A stretch of DNA of 64,000 bases, from the NCBI GenBank assembly GCA_014925825.1, contig JACGCK010000028.1, positions 186,001-250,000 of the forward strand. Reading direction: 5' to 3'. The position numbers and the translations under genes were made by a program. Below the pieces are notes generated by a model. That model was not told the DNA's origin, ran no database searches, and saw nothing but the letters and a program-made list of their open reading frames with translations. This document shows positions 21,885 to 31,947 of the stretch, one piece after another. Numbering within the stretch: the stretch's first letter is position 1; the number at the start of each line of letters is the position of its first letter. Origin of the DNA: Pholiota molesta (Eukaryota; Basidiomycota; Agaricomycetes; Agaricales; Strophariaceae).

Positions 21885-24062
21885 ATGTCGACGCTTGCTT
21901 CTACTACTAGCGAGGCTCCGCTTGAGACGTATAGCATCAAAGGTAGGTTCTCGATCATCTTCGATCTACTTATACCCAAATTACATTGGATTGGATAGAT
22001 GACCTGAAGGTCACCGAGCGCTTCTTCACCGTCCCTCTCGACTACGCGAACCCAGATGGGGCGAAGATACGTGTGTTCGCGAGGCACATCGTGCCCAAGG
22101 CCAAGGCGAAGACGCCCGAGGACGAGGCGAAGTTGCCATACGGTGAGTTGGACGTCGCCATACTGCGGTGATTTTGTCTTTGTATGTTGCGCCGGTCTGA
22201 TGTTGTTGCGCGTGTTTAGTTCTTTATCTGCAAGGTGGGACGAACAATGATCTTTTGGGGCAGAGTGTTCATGGTTTGGGATAGGTGGTCCTGGTTTTGA
22301 AATCGAGTTGCCTAGGAATTCTGGCTATCCTGGTGAAGTAAGTAGGCGCTCTTCAACGCTCTCTTGTTGGGGATGCCTCTGATTAACTATTGGATGTTCG
22401 TTTTTTAGCTCCATGAAAAGGGATATCAGGTACACTGGCTAGATCATGGCTGCTTATATCGGGAAGCTGACTTTGGTGTGTCCACCCTTACAGACGCTAT
22501 GGCTAGACCAAAGAGGAACGGGCTTGAGCACCCCGCTCTCCCCCGATACTCTACCCGCGAACGTGAAGACGGACCAAGAGATCGCGAACTACCTCAAGTT
22601 CTTCCGTGCAGACAGCATCGGTGAGTATCCCTCATCCATTTTTCGACTTTCATCATTGAACGAATTCTTTACCCATAGTGAAAGATTGCGAATTCATTCG
22701 CAAGCAGCTTTTGGGCCACAAAGAGTCGCCTGAAGACCGCAAGTGGACGCTGATGGGGCAGAGCTTTGGCGGTTTCTGCGCTATCACGTATCTCTCTTTC
22801 TTCAGCGACGGCCTGAAGGAGGCCTTCTTGACTGGGGGACTTGCCCCCCTTGTCGATCAACCTGATGTTGTTTACAACGTTCTAGCTCGTAAGCGTGTGT
22901 TTCATGGAATTGATATTTTTTACTTACATATGTGTTAGAGAGAGTTATTAAACGTAACGAGGCTTACTATCATAAGTATCCTCAAGATATACAGCGCGTT
23001 CGTCTTCTCTCGATGGAATATAATTGGATCTTGACGTATTAATGTTCTCTTCAGGTTCGTCAAATTATGGTTTATCTTGAAGCGAGTCAAGTTATACTTC
23101 CAAATGGTGGACGCCTGACTCCGAGCCGATGGCAGCAGCTGGGTGTGGGCTTTGGGATGCATGGTGAGTGTGTAAGTACAGATATCATCGTGTTTTGATC
23201 TAATTTGCATGGCGTTCCCTTCAGGTGGCATTGATGCCATCCACCGTGAGCAACGTCACCATTTGTTATTTAAACCAAGTGCACACCTGGCGCACGTATA
23301 CTGACGTTGTCGATTTATCAAGAGCTCGTATTTCGTGCCACAAATGACCTCGATCTTTTCGGGAAGCTATCATACAAAACGCTGCAAAGTGTCGAGCAGC
23401 GGCAGCCCTTCGATGGTAACCCCATTTATGCGATTCTCCATGAACCAATATATTGCCAAGGGTTAGTTGCCAGTCATCGTATCACTTCTTTCAAGATAAA
23501 CTGACACTCCAATTGGTGTTCCACAGCAAGGCGGCGAATTGGTCTGCGGCCCGGATCGTTCAGAAACATGAACAATTCTCGTGGCCTCAGACGCGTGTCC
23601 GGGGCGATGATGTTCCTATCTACTTCACCGGAGAAATGGTAACTTTCCTCCGATGTTATTGGAGATCTGCTAACTGACAGAGGCGCTAGATCTTTCCGGA
23701 TATGTTTGACGATTACTCCAATCTCCGTCCGTGGAAGGGAGCGGCGGAAATACTGGCAAAAGACAGCGAGTGGGCGCCTCTTTACGACCTTGAGCAGCTG
23801 GTAAGGAATGAAGTCCCGGTCTCGGCCGTCACGTAAGTCTGCTTCTCCTGAATATGCATTATAAGAAAGATTAAACAAAAGGGATTTATTCAGGTACTTC
23901 AATGATATGTACGTCGACTTTGACTTGGCGCAGGAGACGGCGTCAAAGATCAAGAACACCGAGCAGTACATCACGAACCAATTGGTCCATGATGGTATTC
24001 GTGAAGACCCAGGCGATGTGATGAAGAAGCTCTTCAAGCTTTCCAAGAGAGAATTTGATTGA
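21885..24062 (+). CDS. Peptidase S33 / proline iminopeptidase-like alpha/beta hydrolase
   Basis: Alpha/beta hydrolase of the prolyl aminopeptidase family, which removes N-terminal proline from peptides. Ordered motifs are FFTVPLDYANPDG, the oxyanion loop LQGGPGFE, WLDQRGTGLSTPL, the nucleophile elbow GQSFGG (GxSxGG) and GFGMHGGIDA. The C-terminal part includes RGDDVPIYFTGEM and VSAVTYFNDMYVDFDLA. The stop TGA is at 24060-24062 after KLFKLSKREFD. Roughly ten short introns. The ATG at 21885 (MSTLASTTSEAPLETYSIKG) matches the usual family start. The frame stays open upstream to 21588, so a longer form with a basic leader is possible. Exact substrate is inferred. Confidence 0.9.
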
Positions 24063-24552
24063 TCGATTGAAAGAACTGGTGCGTACGTAGCAAATGAATA
24101 TCTATTATATGGGCGCTTATCTCAACTGGCGATTATAGGCAGAATAATACCACTCTCGAAGCAGCTCTGTGTTCAAGAATGGCCTTGGAACAAGTTGAAT
24201 AAATGGAAGCTATTTCACTAGCTAAACGAATCTAAGTATATAAAGCTAGAACTTATTCAACAATATTTGCGATCTCCTGAGGCACTCCTAGTATTTTTGA
24301 AGGAAGAATATCGAGAAAACGGAAGGGATACTGACGCATTCTCCTCTGCCGCTCCCATCTCTTAGCTCTATCAGTCTCATGCGATGATCGCTCAGCCTTC
24401 GCAAGCATGCACACAAAACTTTGCATAGGCCAAGCGTAGGCTCCGAAGACTTTTTTTGAGGAAAAGAGTCAAAGTCATCCTATTAAATAAAGCTCTCAGG
24501 TTATATTCTGATTCATGTCTTTGCACAGCACGTCATTGCGACGATCATTTCA
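24063..24552. other. Intergenic region
   Basis: No gene recognised between the S33 hydrolase and its broken duplicate; A/T-rich. Confidence 0.4.
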
Positions 24553-24795
24553 ATGGCGAATGCAGAGACGCCCGAGGACGGAGCGCACCTGCCGTTTAGT
24601 GGGTTCTGTGCTCTGATATTTGTGTCCCCTCGTTTGATGGAGTTGTGGATTATTAGTCTGGATCTGCGAGGTATGTAGAAACAATATCGTCTTTGGCCTA
24701 TTTAGGGACACATTGACAATGCTCACGGTTCGAAAGAGGTGTCCCTGGGTTGGAGATCGACTTACTAACAAGCTCTGGCTACCCTGCCAGAGAGA
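24553..24795 (+). pseudogene. Truncated duplicate of the S33 hydrolase
   Basis: Reads MANAETPEDGAHLPF, matching KAKTPEDEAKLPY of the intact gene. After a non-coding gap it reads VPGLEIDLLTSSGYPARE, matching GPGFEIELPRNSGYPGE. Only the region around the first two exons is present. Homology then stops abruptly where the minus-strand BTB-2 sequence begins. No catalytic motif remains, so this is a relic. Confidence 0.75.
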
Positions 24796-24799
24796 AAGC

Positions 24800-27247
24800 A
24801 CAGACTCCGAATGCTGCTCCTCTAATAGTTTCTTCGCATGAATGTCTTCAAGGAAGAAAGGTAAAGTTACAATACAATTCATGTGATGGAATGACATTTG
24901 ACCTACCGGTGTCCTCATACCCACAAGTTCAGGGTATTGATTAACAATTCTCGTTGCCTCGCTCTTTCTCTCTTCAAGAGATCTAATCTTGGTATTACTG
25001 CTAATATCTTCTCGTGCACGAAATAACTTTGCTATGGTATCGTTGTCAATCCCATTCTGAACAAGATTAACAAGATCAAGGGGTTCTTTGGCGGTTATGA
25101 GGGTAACGTAGGCATCGGTTAGCCATTGTTCCTTCTTACATATTCTTGCAAGAATGATAGCTTCGTGTAAAGGCCTTTCTTTGATGGAATAGCCTGTTTC
25201 GCGGATGATATTCATTCGAAGCTGGGCGAAAATTCCGAACGAGCAATTAGCCATGTCGAGAGGTGAGGACAGATGCTAATATATTAGTACTTACCTCTGA
25301 GAATCCCCATTTTTCTGCAAGATCCAACGAGGTGACCAATGTTTCGCATGTTAACAGTGCTTTAGTTCTGGGGATACGTTTGTTGATTTCTTTGTTATAT
25401 ATGGATCAATGAATGTCGAACTTACGAGGGATATATATATGGCGGTCCATCTGTGGAAAAATTCCCCCCGAACATTGTAGGGTTTAGTTACATGTCCGGA
25501 AACATTTGTAGTAAATTGAGAAAACATTTGACTGCCCCGAAAACATTTCTTTACTACCATGAATGATTCTCCTAAAAATTCTAGTTGCCCCGGAAACATT
25601 TTAGCTTGATTTTAGCTGCCCCGAAAACATGTTGTTGCTCCCCGGAAACACTTTATGAGTGGCCGTAAACATCTTGATCATTTTACTGACCCCCGTAAAC
25701 ATACTCTACTACTTTATTAACTCCCCGAAAACATATTGTGTGCCCGGAAACATTTATTGGCGCCCGTAAACATTTCAAGTACTTGCGCGAATATTGTGAT
25801 CATGATCTTGCCGTGATGCCGTGATTATCTAATTGATGTCGGCCCAAGCGTGCCGCAGCGCGCTCTAATGCAAATGGCCTGTAGCCTCTCACGGCGCGTA
25901 CGAGGTAGCGCCAAGAGCGCGCTTTGATGTAAACAATCTAGTATGGCCTCACAGGCCGCGTAAGGGCTAGCGCTAATGGCTACGCGCCATTGGGTATGCA
26001 CCCCGCAGCTTTTAAGCCTTAGCGCGCCTCAATGCAGACGGCCTCTGGCCTCGCAGGGCGCGTACGGGCTAGCGCCAAGAGTGCGCTCTGATGTAAACAA
26101 CCTAGTATGGCCACGCAGGTCGCGTACGGGCTAGCGCTAATAGCTGCGCGCCATTCGGTATGTGCCACGCAGCTTTGAAGCCTCAAGATAGCCTTTTGCG
26201 AGCATTTGCATGCTCAATAAAGTCCGTCTAGTATTATCTATCTAACTAGGCATATCTAAGGCTAAAATTTGGTGGTATTGGCATTTAGACTGCGAGGGTG
26301 CATTGATAGTGGCGCAAGGCCACTTGGCGCTGGCCTGTACGTGCCCTGCAAAGCCACAGGCTGTTTGCATGAAAGCGCGCTCTTGGCGCCAGCCCGTACG
26401 CGCCCTGCGAGGCCAGAGGCCGACTGCATCAGAGCACGCTGCGGCACGCTTAAGCCGACATCAATTAGATAATCACGGCATCACGGCAAGATCATGATCA
26501 CAATATTCGCGCAAGTATTCAAAATGTTTACGGGCGCCAATAAATGTTTTCGAGTACACGATATATTTTTGATAAAGTACTTAAATATGTTTACGGGGGT
26601 TAATAAAATGCTCCAAATGTTTACGGCCACTCATAAAGTGTTTCCGGGGAGCAACAACATGTTTTTGGGGAAGCTAAAATCAAGCTAAAATGTTTCCGGG
26701 GAACTAAGAAATGTTTCCGGGGCAACTAGAATTTTTAGGAGAATCAAGAAGTGTTTTCGCGGTAGTGAAGAAGTGTTTTCGGGGCAGCCAAATGTTTCCT
26801 CAGTTTACTACAAAATGTTTACGGACATGTATTTAAACCCTAAAATGTTCGGGGGGAATTTTTCCACAGACGGACCGCCATATATATAACATTCAACAAT
26901 GCTTTAAATTGAGCTTTGGTTACGCCATCGAGAACAATTGGTTCCTGGTAGTCGCCTTCCAGAGTACGTGAAGAGACATCACTGAACAAAGCCGGAAAAC
27001 GAGTTCCTTCAATGTCGAAGAAATGCTTGGGAACACGAAACAAGGTATTATCAACCTTTGTGCAGGTATACGTAGAATAAATTCTGTTAGGGTCCATCCA
27101 AAACTCATTGTCATGGTAAGCAATGATATATACCTTGAAAATGACGTTTACGAAGTAATAGATATCATCAACTGGGCAATCTGCATCCACTCGCTTGCTT
27201 TCTGCATCCGCGGCAGTAGGTCTGAAGGATTCCGAACCATCAATCAT
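24800..27247 (-). pseudogene. BTB/POZ protein gene (BTB-2) interrupted by an inverted-repeat element
   Basis: Exon 1 (27247-27134) starts MIDGSESFRPTAADAE and ends IYYFVNVIFK. Exon 2 from 27055 reads VDNTLFRVPKHFFDIEGTRF and IVLDGVTKAQFKALLNVIY, then is cut by the element at 25441-26879. The missing end of exon 2 (PS plus donor GTAAGT) lies on the other side at about 25424-25430. Exon 3 (25367-25295) encodes LLTCETLVTSLDLAEKWGFS. Exon 4 (from 25221) encodes LRMNIIRETGYSIKERPLHE and GIDNDTIAKLFRARED. The 3' end is unclear and lies close to the S33 fragment. With 1.4 kb inserted in the BTB exon, no normal protein can be made. Confidence 0.82.
25441..26879. mobile_element. Foldback element FB1 with long inverted arms and repeated subterminal motifs
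   Basis: Ends GGCGGTCC...GGACCGCC, with arms that can be paired for several hundred bases. The outer part has TGTGGAAAAATTCCCCCCGA on both arms; the inner part has TGATCATGATCTTGCCGTGA and its complement near 25800 and 26490. Each arm carries about ten spaced copies of a (C)CCCG-A/T-AAACATTT motif. The centre holds two direct copies (near 25855 and 26040) of a GC-rich unit with CGCGTACGGGCTAGCGC. Flanked by AT-dinucleotide runs on both sides, so the target duplication is not resolvable. No coding capacity; presumably mobilised in trans. Confidence 0.85.
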
Positions 27248-27717
27248 GGTGTAAACAGGTAAAAAAAGCTCAACCAATGATTGGAAACTTTCAGTGAAGG
27301 TCGAAGTAGAGTTGAAAGATGATCGATGACAGGAGATACACGGGCGCTTATCCATATCATCGATTGTCTTTTCTATCACATGACTTAATGTCAGCCTAAA
27401 ACTGAAGCCGTGGTTTCCAAAAATGAATATACCATCAAGTTATATACGTAGTGGACATAAAGTCATAGACTTACAGTGAAGAACTATGGAGAAAGAGCAG
27501 CCATAAAAGCACATTTGCCATAAATCATGAGATTTCGGACGTAGAGTCCGTGTTGAGCTCAAGTTGAGCTGCCCAAAAATATGAAGAGAAATTTCAGCAG
27601 AAGAAATTTACCTTGGGCCCCTCTCTTTCATGCAGCCGTTGCCGCTATGTGGCGGGCAATGTATTTTTGAGGAAGCTTTATCTACCTTGCCTCCGCCGCT
27701 TTCGTACCATCAGAAAT
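27248..27717. other. Unassigned spacer
   Basis: Upstream of BTB-2; no coding signal. The segment at 27360-27520 could hold the BTB-2 promoter. Confidence 0.4.
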
Positions 27718-28952
27718 CACAGGGCGCAGTACCAAATAAATGTGTGTTATTTATTCGGTGCTTATGTAATAGTTTATTTACATCACACTGCAGATATCTG
27801 ACAACAAAGTATTCGGAAGATATTTGGTACAATTTAATAGATAAAAGTGTTCGATTTATCTGCTATATATGAGATGGTTCATCTAATAGAAACTTTGCAA
27901 ATAAATTGATGCCCTTTATTTGGTGCATATTTACATGTTCAGCAGGTTGATTATTAAATAACATATTTATATAACACAAACAAATAACATTTGAATAATG
28001 AGAGCAATGTTATTTGGTAGAAATATCTAGATAAATGAGGAGAGATTATTTGGTAGTTATTTGGTAGCAGATTTGCCATGCCAAAATGGCAAATCCAAAA
28101 TTTGCCGTGCAAAAAACGGCAAATCTGGAATTTGCCTCGTCAAAGGGGCAAATCCGAAATTTGCCATGCAAAAAACGGCAAATCTGGAATTTGCCTTGTC
28201 AAAGGGGCAAATTCGAAATTTGCCGCACAAAAAACGGCAAATCTGGAATTTGCTGCACCAAAAACGGCAAATCCGAAATTTGCCGCACAAAAAACGGCAA
28301 ATCTGGAATTTACCTCAGTGATTTGCCCCTTTGACGAGGCAAATTTCGGATTTGCCGTTTTTGGTGTGGCAAATTTTGGATTTGCCGTTTTTTGCGCAGC
28401 AAATTTCGAATTTGCCCCTTTGACGAGGCAAATTCCAGATTTGCCGTTTTTTGCATGGCAAATTTTGGATTTGCCGTTTTTGGTGCGGCAACCGTTTTTT
28501 GCGCGGCAAATTTCGAATTTGCCCCTCTGACAAGGCAAATTCCAGATTTGCCGTTTTTTGTGCGGCAAATTTCGGATTTGCCCCTTTGACGAGGCAAATC
28601 TGCTACCAAATAACTACCAAATAATCTCTCCTTATTTATTCAAATATTCCTACCAAATAAAATTGCTCTCTTTATTCAAATGTTATTTGTTTGTGTCATA
28701 TACATATGTTGTCAAATAATCAACCTGCTCAATATGTAAATATGCTCCAAATAAAGGGTGTCAATTTATTGGCAAAGTTTGTACCAGATAAACCATCTCA
28801 TATATAGCAGATAAATTGAACATCTTTATCTATTAAATTGTACCAAATATCTTCCAAATACTTCATTGTCAGATATCTGCAGTGTGATGTAAATAAACTA
28901 TTTCAAAAGCACCGAATAAATAATACACATTTATTTGGTACTGCATCCTGTG
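27718..28952. mobile_element. Giant inverted-repeat element FB2 with an iterated TTTGCC/GGCAAA core
   Basis: Ends CACAGGGCGCAGTACC and GGTACTGCATCCTGTG. The arms (about 27718-28070 and 28605-28952) match at roughly nine bases in ten by eye, for example GATATTTGGTACAATTTAAT on both. The core from 28070 to 28605 is an array of 27-33 nt units containing GGCAAATCTGGAATTTGCC and variants, direct in the left half and inverted in the right half. The whole element is therefore a near-palindrome of about 1.2 kb. AAT flanks both ends, a possible 3 bp target duplication. Open frames across the core on both strands are repeat artefacts. Confidence 0.85.
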
Positions 28953-29689
28953 AATGTGATCGATAGGCGTGTGGGAATCGTGACGTAATTATATGGGTTG
29001 TACGGACGGACAAGCAACGTCAATCACCAAGCTTCAAAGCTCCAAGTTGTACTGCCCACTTGTTTAACGCGCTCCAGACGCGCTCCGCGCCTGCATTCTC
29101 GCTTTTTATCCTTCCGTCTGCATTTCCATCCTCCGGAACATGGTCTCCGCGATGTTCTCACTAGAAGGCGCTACGTAGAATAGCTTTTGCCGCACAAAGA
29201 GCGCCACAAGGGTCGTCTTCAGAAGTGGGTTGAGCATTGCAGGAGTACATGATTTTGACGTGTTTAGGGTAGCTGGAGTGAGCCTATTATCTATTCAAGC
29301 TTTCGTGTTAGCGATAGCTGATCCTCTTTAACACCCAAGGACTTGAGTTGTTGCTTAGTGAATGTATGTGGTCTATTTATAATTCTCGTCTCAAAATTAC
29401 TGACATTAGACGTGAACCTCGTGAATCATGTAGAATTATTTGAAGATTCTGCGAATATCAGCGGAATGTGGCACACATTCGTTATTGAACTCGAATATTA
29501 AGGGAATAGGATCATTGAGCTGACGGCTCGTTTACAGTGTAGACCGATTTTCGCCCCATTATCGCAAGTCAGTGCGTAAGTGCATCGTTTTTTAGGATAT
29601 AACCTTGCTAATCCGAGTGCGACAGACGTCTTTTTTGGACAGTGAGAGATCGTTTTTGCATCTGTAACAGAAAGGGCCTCATTAACGTC
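28953..29689. other. Unassigned spacer
   Basis: No recognisable gene. The catalytic N-terminal exons expected for the sphingomyelinase-like relic that follows were looked for here and not found. Confidence 0.4.
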
Positions 29690-30569
29690 CTACTATAGCA
29701 CTCATGAAGACGAAACTAGCGTACGTATCGCAGTTCTTGTTATCTTGCTGCTAGTAATCATATGAGGCTAGATCTTCTACTCTGACAATGGAGCTGTGAT
29801 GTCCGCAGAGACTGCGGGGGCTGTTTCATGGGTACGCCTTCCTTTATTTTGATAGTCGATGCTCTATCTGAACGTTTTGACATGCATTCACAAATAGATC
29901 GGACCGTCAGCGTCGCCCTTGAGAAACCTGAACTCCGGTTTCCATGTGTGCGAAGTAAATTCTGCAGTTAGTTATTCCCGTCCGTCTTTATCTATTTATG
30001 TCTAAACCTTCCATAATATTTGCAGACCTTTGATATCCTGGATGCTCACATGTGCGTGTGTTTGATTTCTTCATTGCGAGAACGTCGCGAACTTGCAGCA
30101 CTTTCTGATAGATGGAGAGCCGACGTCAACTCATTTTCTAGTCTGGATTCGCAAACTGCATTTGGACCCACATATGCGTATGAATACAACACACGACAGA
30201 CCTACGGCAGCACCATAAGTGAATGGGGACCTAATGACCCAATCAATGCTACATGGTGGCACCGTGTTACTGAAGGCACGTTAGTCAATCTGAACAACCC
30301 TGTTTTGGAATCCAACCATGATCTACTTGTCCTCTCTAGCGATGGAAGCCAACTCAAGTTTGGTTACAGTCAGCGCATTTCTTCCCATGTAAGGTTACAT
30401 CGGCATATTAATATCGTTATAGACCTTCAACACCCTCCAAGGCAAAAGTTCTGTGCTCTCACCCCCGTGTACTGGTGATTGTGTGGCTGCCAAAATTTGT
30501 TACATGAGGAGTGGGTCAGTAAGCATTACGAATAAAAACTGCCCTTCAGGTTTTGGATTTGTACAATAA
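29690..30569 (+). pseudogene. 5'-truncated acid sphingomyelinase-like phosphodiesterase relic
   Basis: Only the C-terminal part of a secreted calcineurin-like phosphodiesterase of the acid sphingomyelinase family remains. Readable pieces in order: a degraded metal-binding segment (STHEDE where the family has GHTHxDE), IFYSDNGAVMSAETAGAVSW, IGPSASPLRNLNSGFHVCE, TFDILDAH, NSFSSLDSQTAFGPTYAYEY, WGPNDPINATWWHRVTE, MEANSSLVT, then NTLQGKSSVLSPPCTGDCVA and KICYMRSGS, ending CPSGFGFVQ with TAA at 30567-30569. Intron borders between pieces are largely preserved, although one donor reads GCACGT instead of GT. The metallophosphatase core upstream is absent, so no enzyme can be made. Confidence 0.75.
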
Positions 30570-30784
30570 TTTTATGAAGGCACCAAGGATTTTTTTTTCC
30601 CACCTGTTCATACAAGGAAACAAAAAAGCATTTGTTTGCGAAATTCTTATATGTTCTATGTATGGTATAGGGAGCTCATAATAAATTTATACACAATATC
30701 GGTGAAGAGATATATAGGAGATAGGATGCAAGAATTCTTTTTTGGAAAAACACTTGGCAGAGGATTTACATCTGAGAGAATTAA

Positions 30785-31759
30785 TTAGCGCCCACCAGCA
30801 TGAAGAAAAATGTTGATTTGACGGCATACCTCTAAGCTTGCAAATTCTTTGGCAAATAAGTCAATGACCCTTTCCACCGCTTTTTTACGAAGGTCGTCGC
30901 CCTCTGACTGTCCATCTTTATGGCACCTACAACGTGGGCAGCTGACATGATTTCCTGATACATCTCGAGCCCCAATACCTTCTCGTACCATGAATAACTT
31001 TGTTATGGTTAAGCCGTCAAGTCCCTGCTTATAAAGCTCAAGAATTTCGAGGGAAGCTCCTGGTCTAAGGCCAAGAGTTACATAGGCGTCCAGGAGCCAC
31101 TCTTTTACTTTCCTTTGCCTGGCGAGCACGATGCTGTCGTAGGTGGGATTTCCTTCAATCGAGGGGGATAATCGTTCAATGGCACTCTTCCGAAGCTATT
31201 TTTGTTTTAAATTGAAGAGGAATTACTGGTAATAAAATTCAAGATATACCTCTGAGAATCCCCACATAGTGGAAAGATGCAAAGCTCCAAGCATTTCCTC
31301 ATATGTCCAGGGAACGTCTGACCTTCTAATACCAAATTCAAATTTATAATGATTCGCGTTTCAGGATCAGAGACGAAAAGAATACTTACGACGGGTAGAT
31401 AGCACGCAAAAATCCATGGAATGCAATCTTGGATATTCCTTCAAGAACTATCGGGCGCGCATCTGTAGCACCTTCTGCGCCCTTGCCGTTGTCACCTGGC
31501 GGAAGACTGAACATGGTTTCAAAAACAGTTCCCTTGACGTCAAAATCTTCTTTATGAACACGAAAGAGTGTATTTTCCACCTTCCATGGCCAAGTTAAAC
31601 CAATGGCAACTCGGAAAAATTAGTGCCATAGACTCGCATGCTGTAGCGGTGCATTATTTACCTTGAAATCACAGTTTCAAAATAATACAAGTTGTCTCTA
31701 ACACCGTGAACTTCTGTTTCCTCATTGAACGTTTTAGTTTCCGTATCATCTCGCGCCAT
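30785..31759 (-). CDS. BTB/POZ domain protein (BTB-3)
   Basis: Starts at the ATG at 31759: MARDDTETKTFNEETEVHGV, ending exon 1 (31662) in DNLYYFETVIS. Exon 2 (31580-31390) encodes VENTLFRVHKEDFDVKGTVF and VLEGISKIAFHGFLRAIYPS. Exon 3 encodes VPWTYEEMLGALHLSTMWGF. Exon 4 encodes LRKSAIERLSPSIEG, LARQRKVKEWLLDAYVTL and GLDGLTITKLFMVREGI, then a Cys pair CPRCRCHKDG, ending AGGR stop. Length and exon phases match BTB-4 to BTB-6. The last few residues may be altered by a further small intron after FASLE. Function unknown; no break seen. Confidence 0.82.
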
Positions 31760-31947
31760 TATCGTATGAGTAGTGAAGATGAACGTGTTTGCCAATGGGA
31801 ACTGGGTTCAAGTTGCAAATGGAGTCATGGGCGCTTAATGCCATCGATTATATCAGGTCCCGTGATCTGCTCTTCCTGAAGGGAAATCAATAGAATTGAA
31901 GCAAGGCTTCGATATTTGAATTTGACTACCCTGAACTGAGCTGGAAC

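Noticed and set aside
28078..28589. CRISPR-like array of regular short repeats, and open frames on both strands
   Set aside because: Units are palindromic, switch orientation half way and lie inside a eukaryotic inverted-repeat element; spacers are not unique. The mirrored proteins on the two strands are repeat artefacts.
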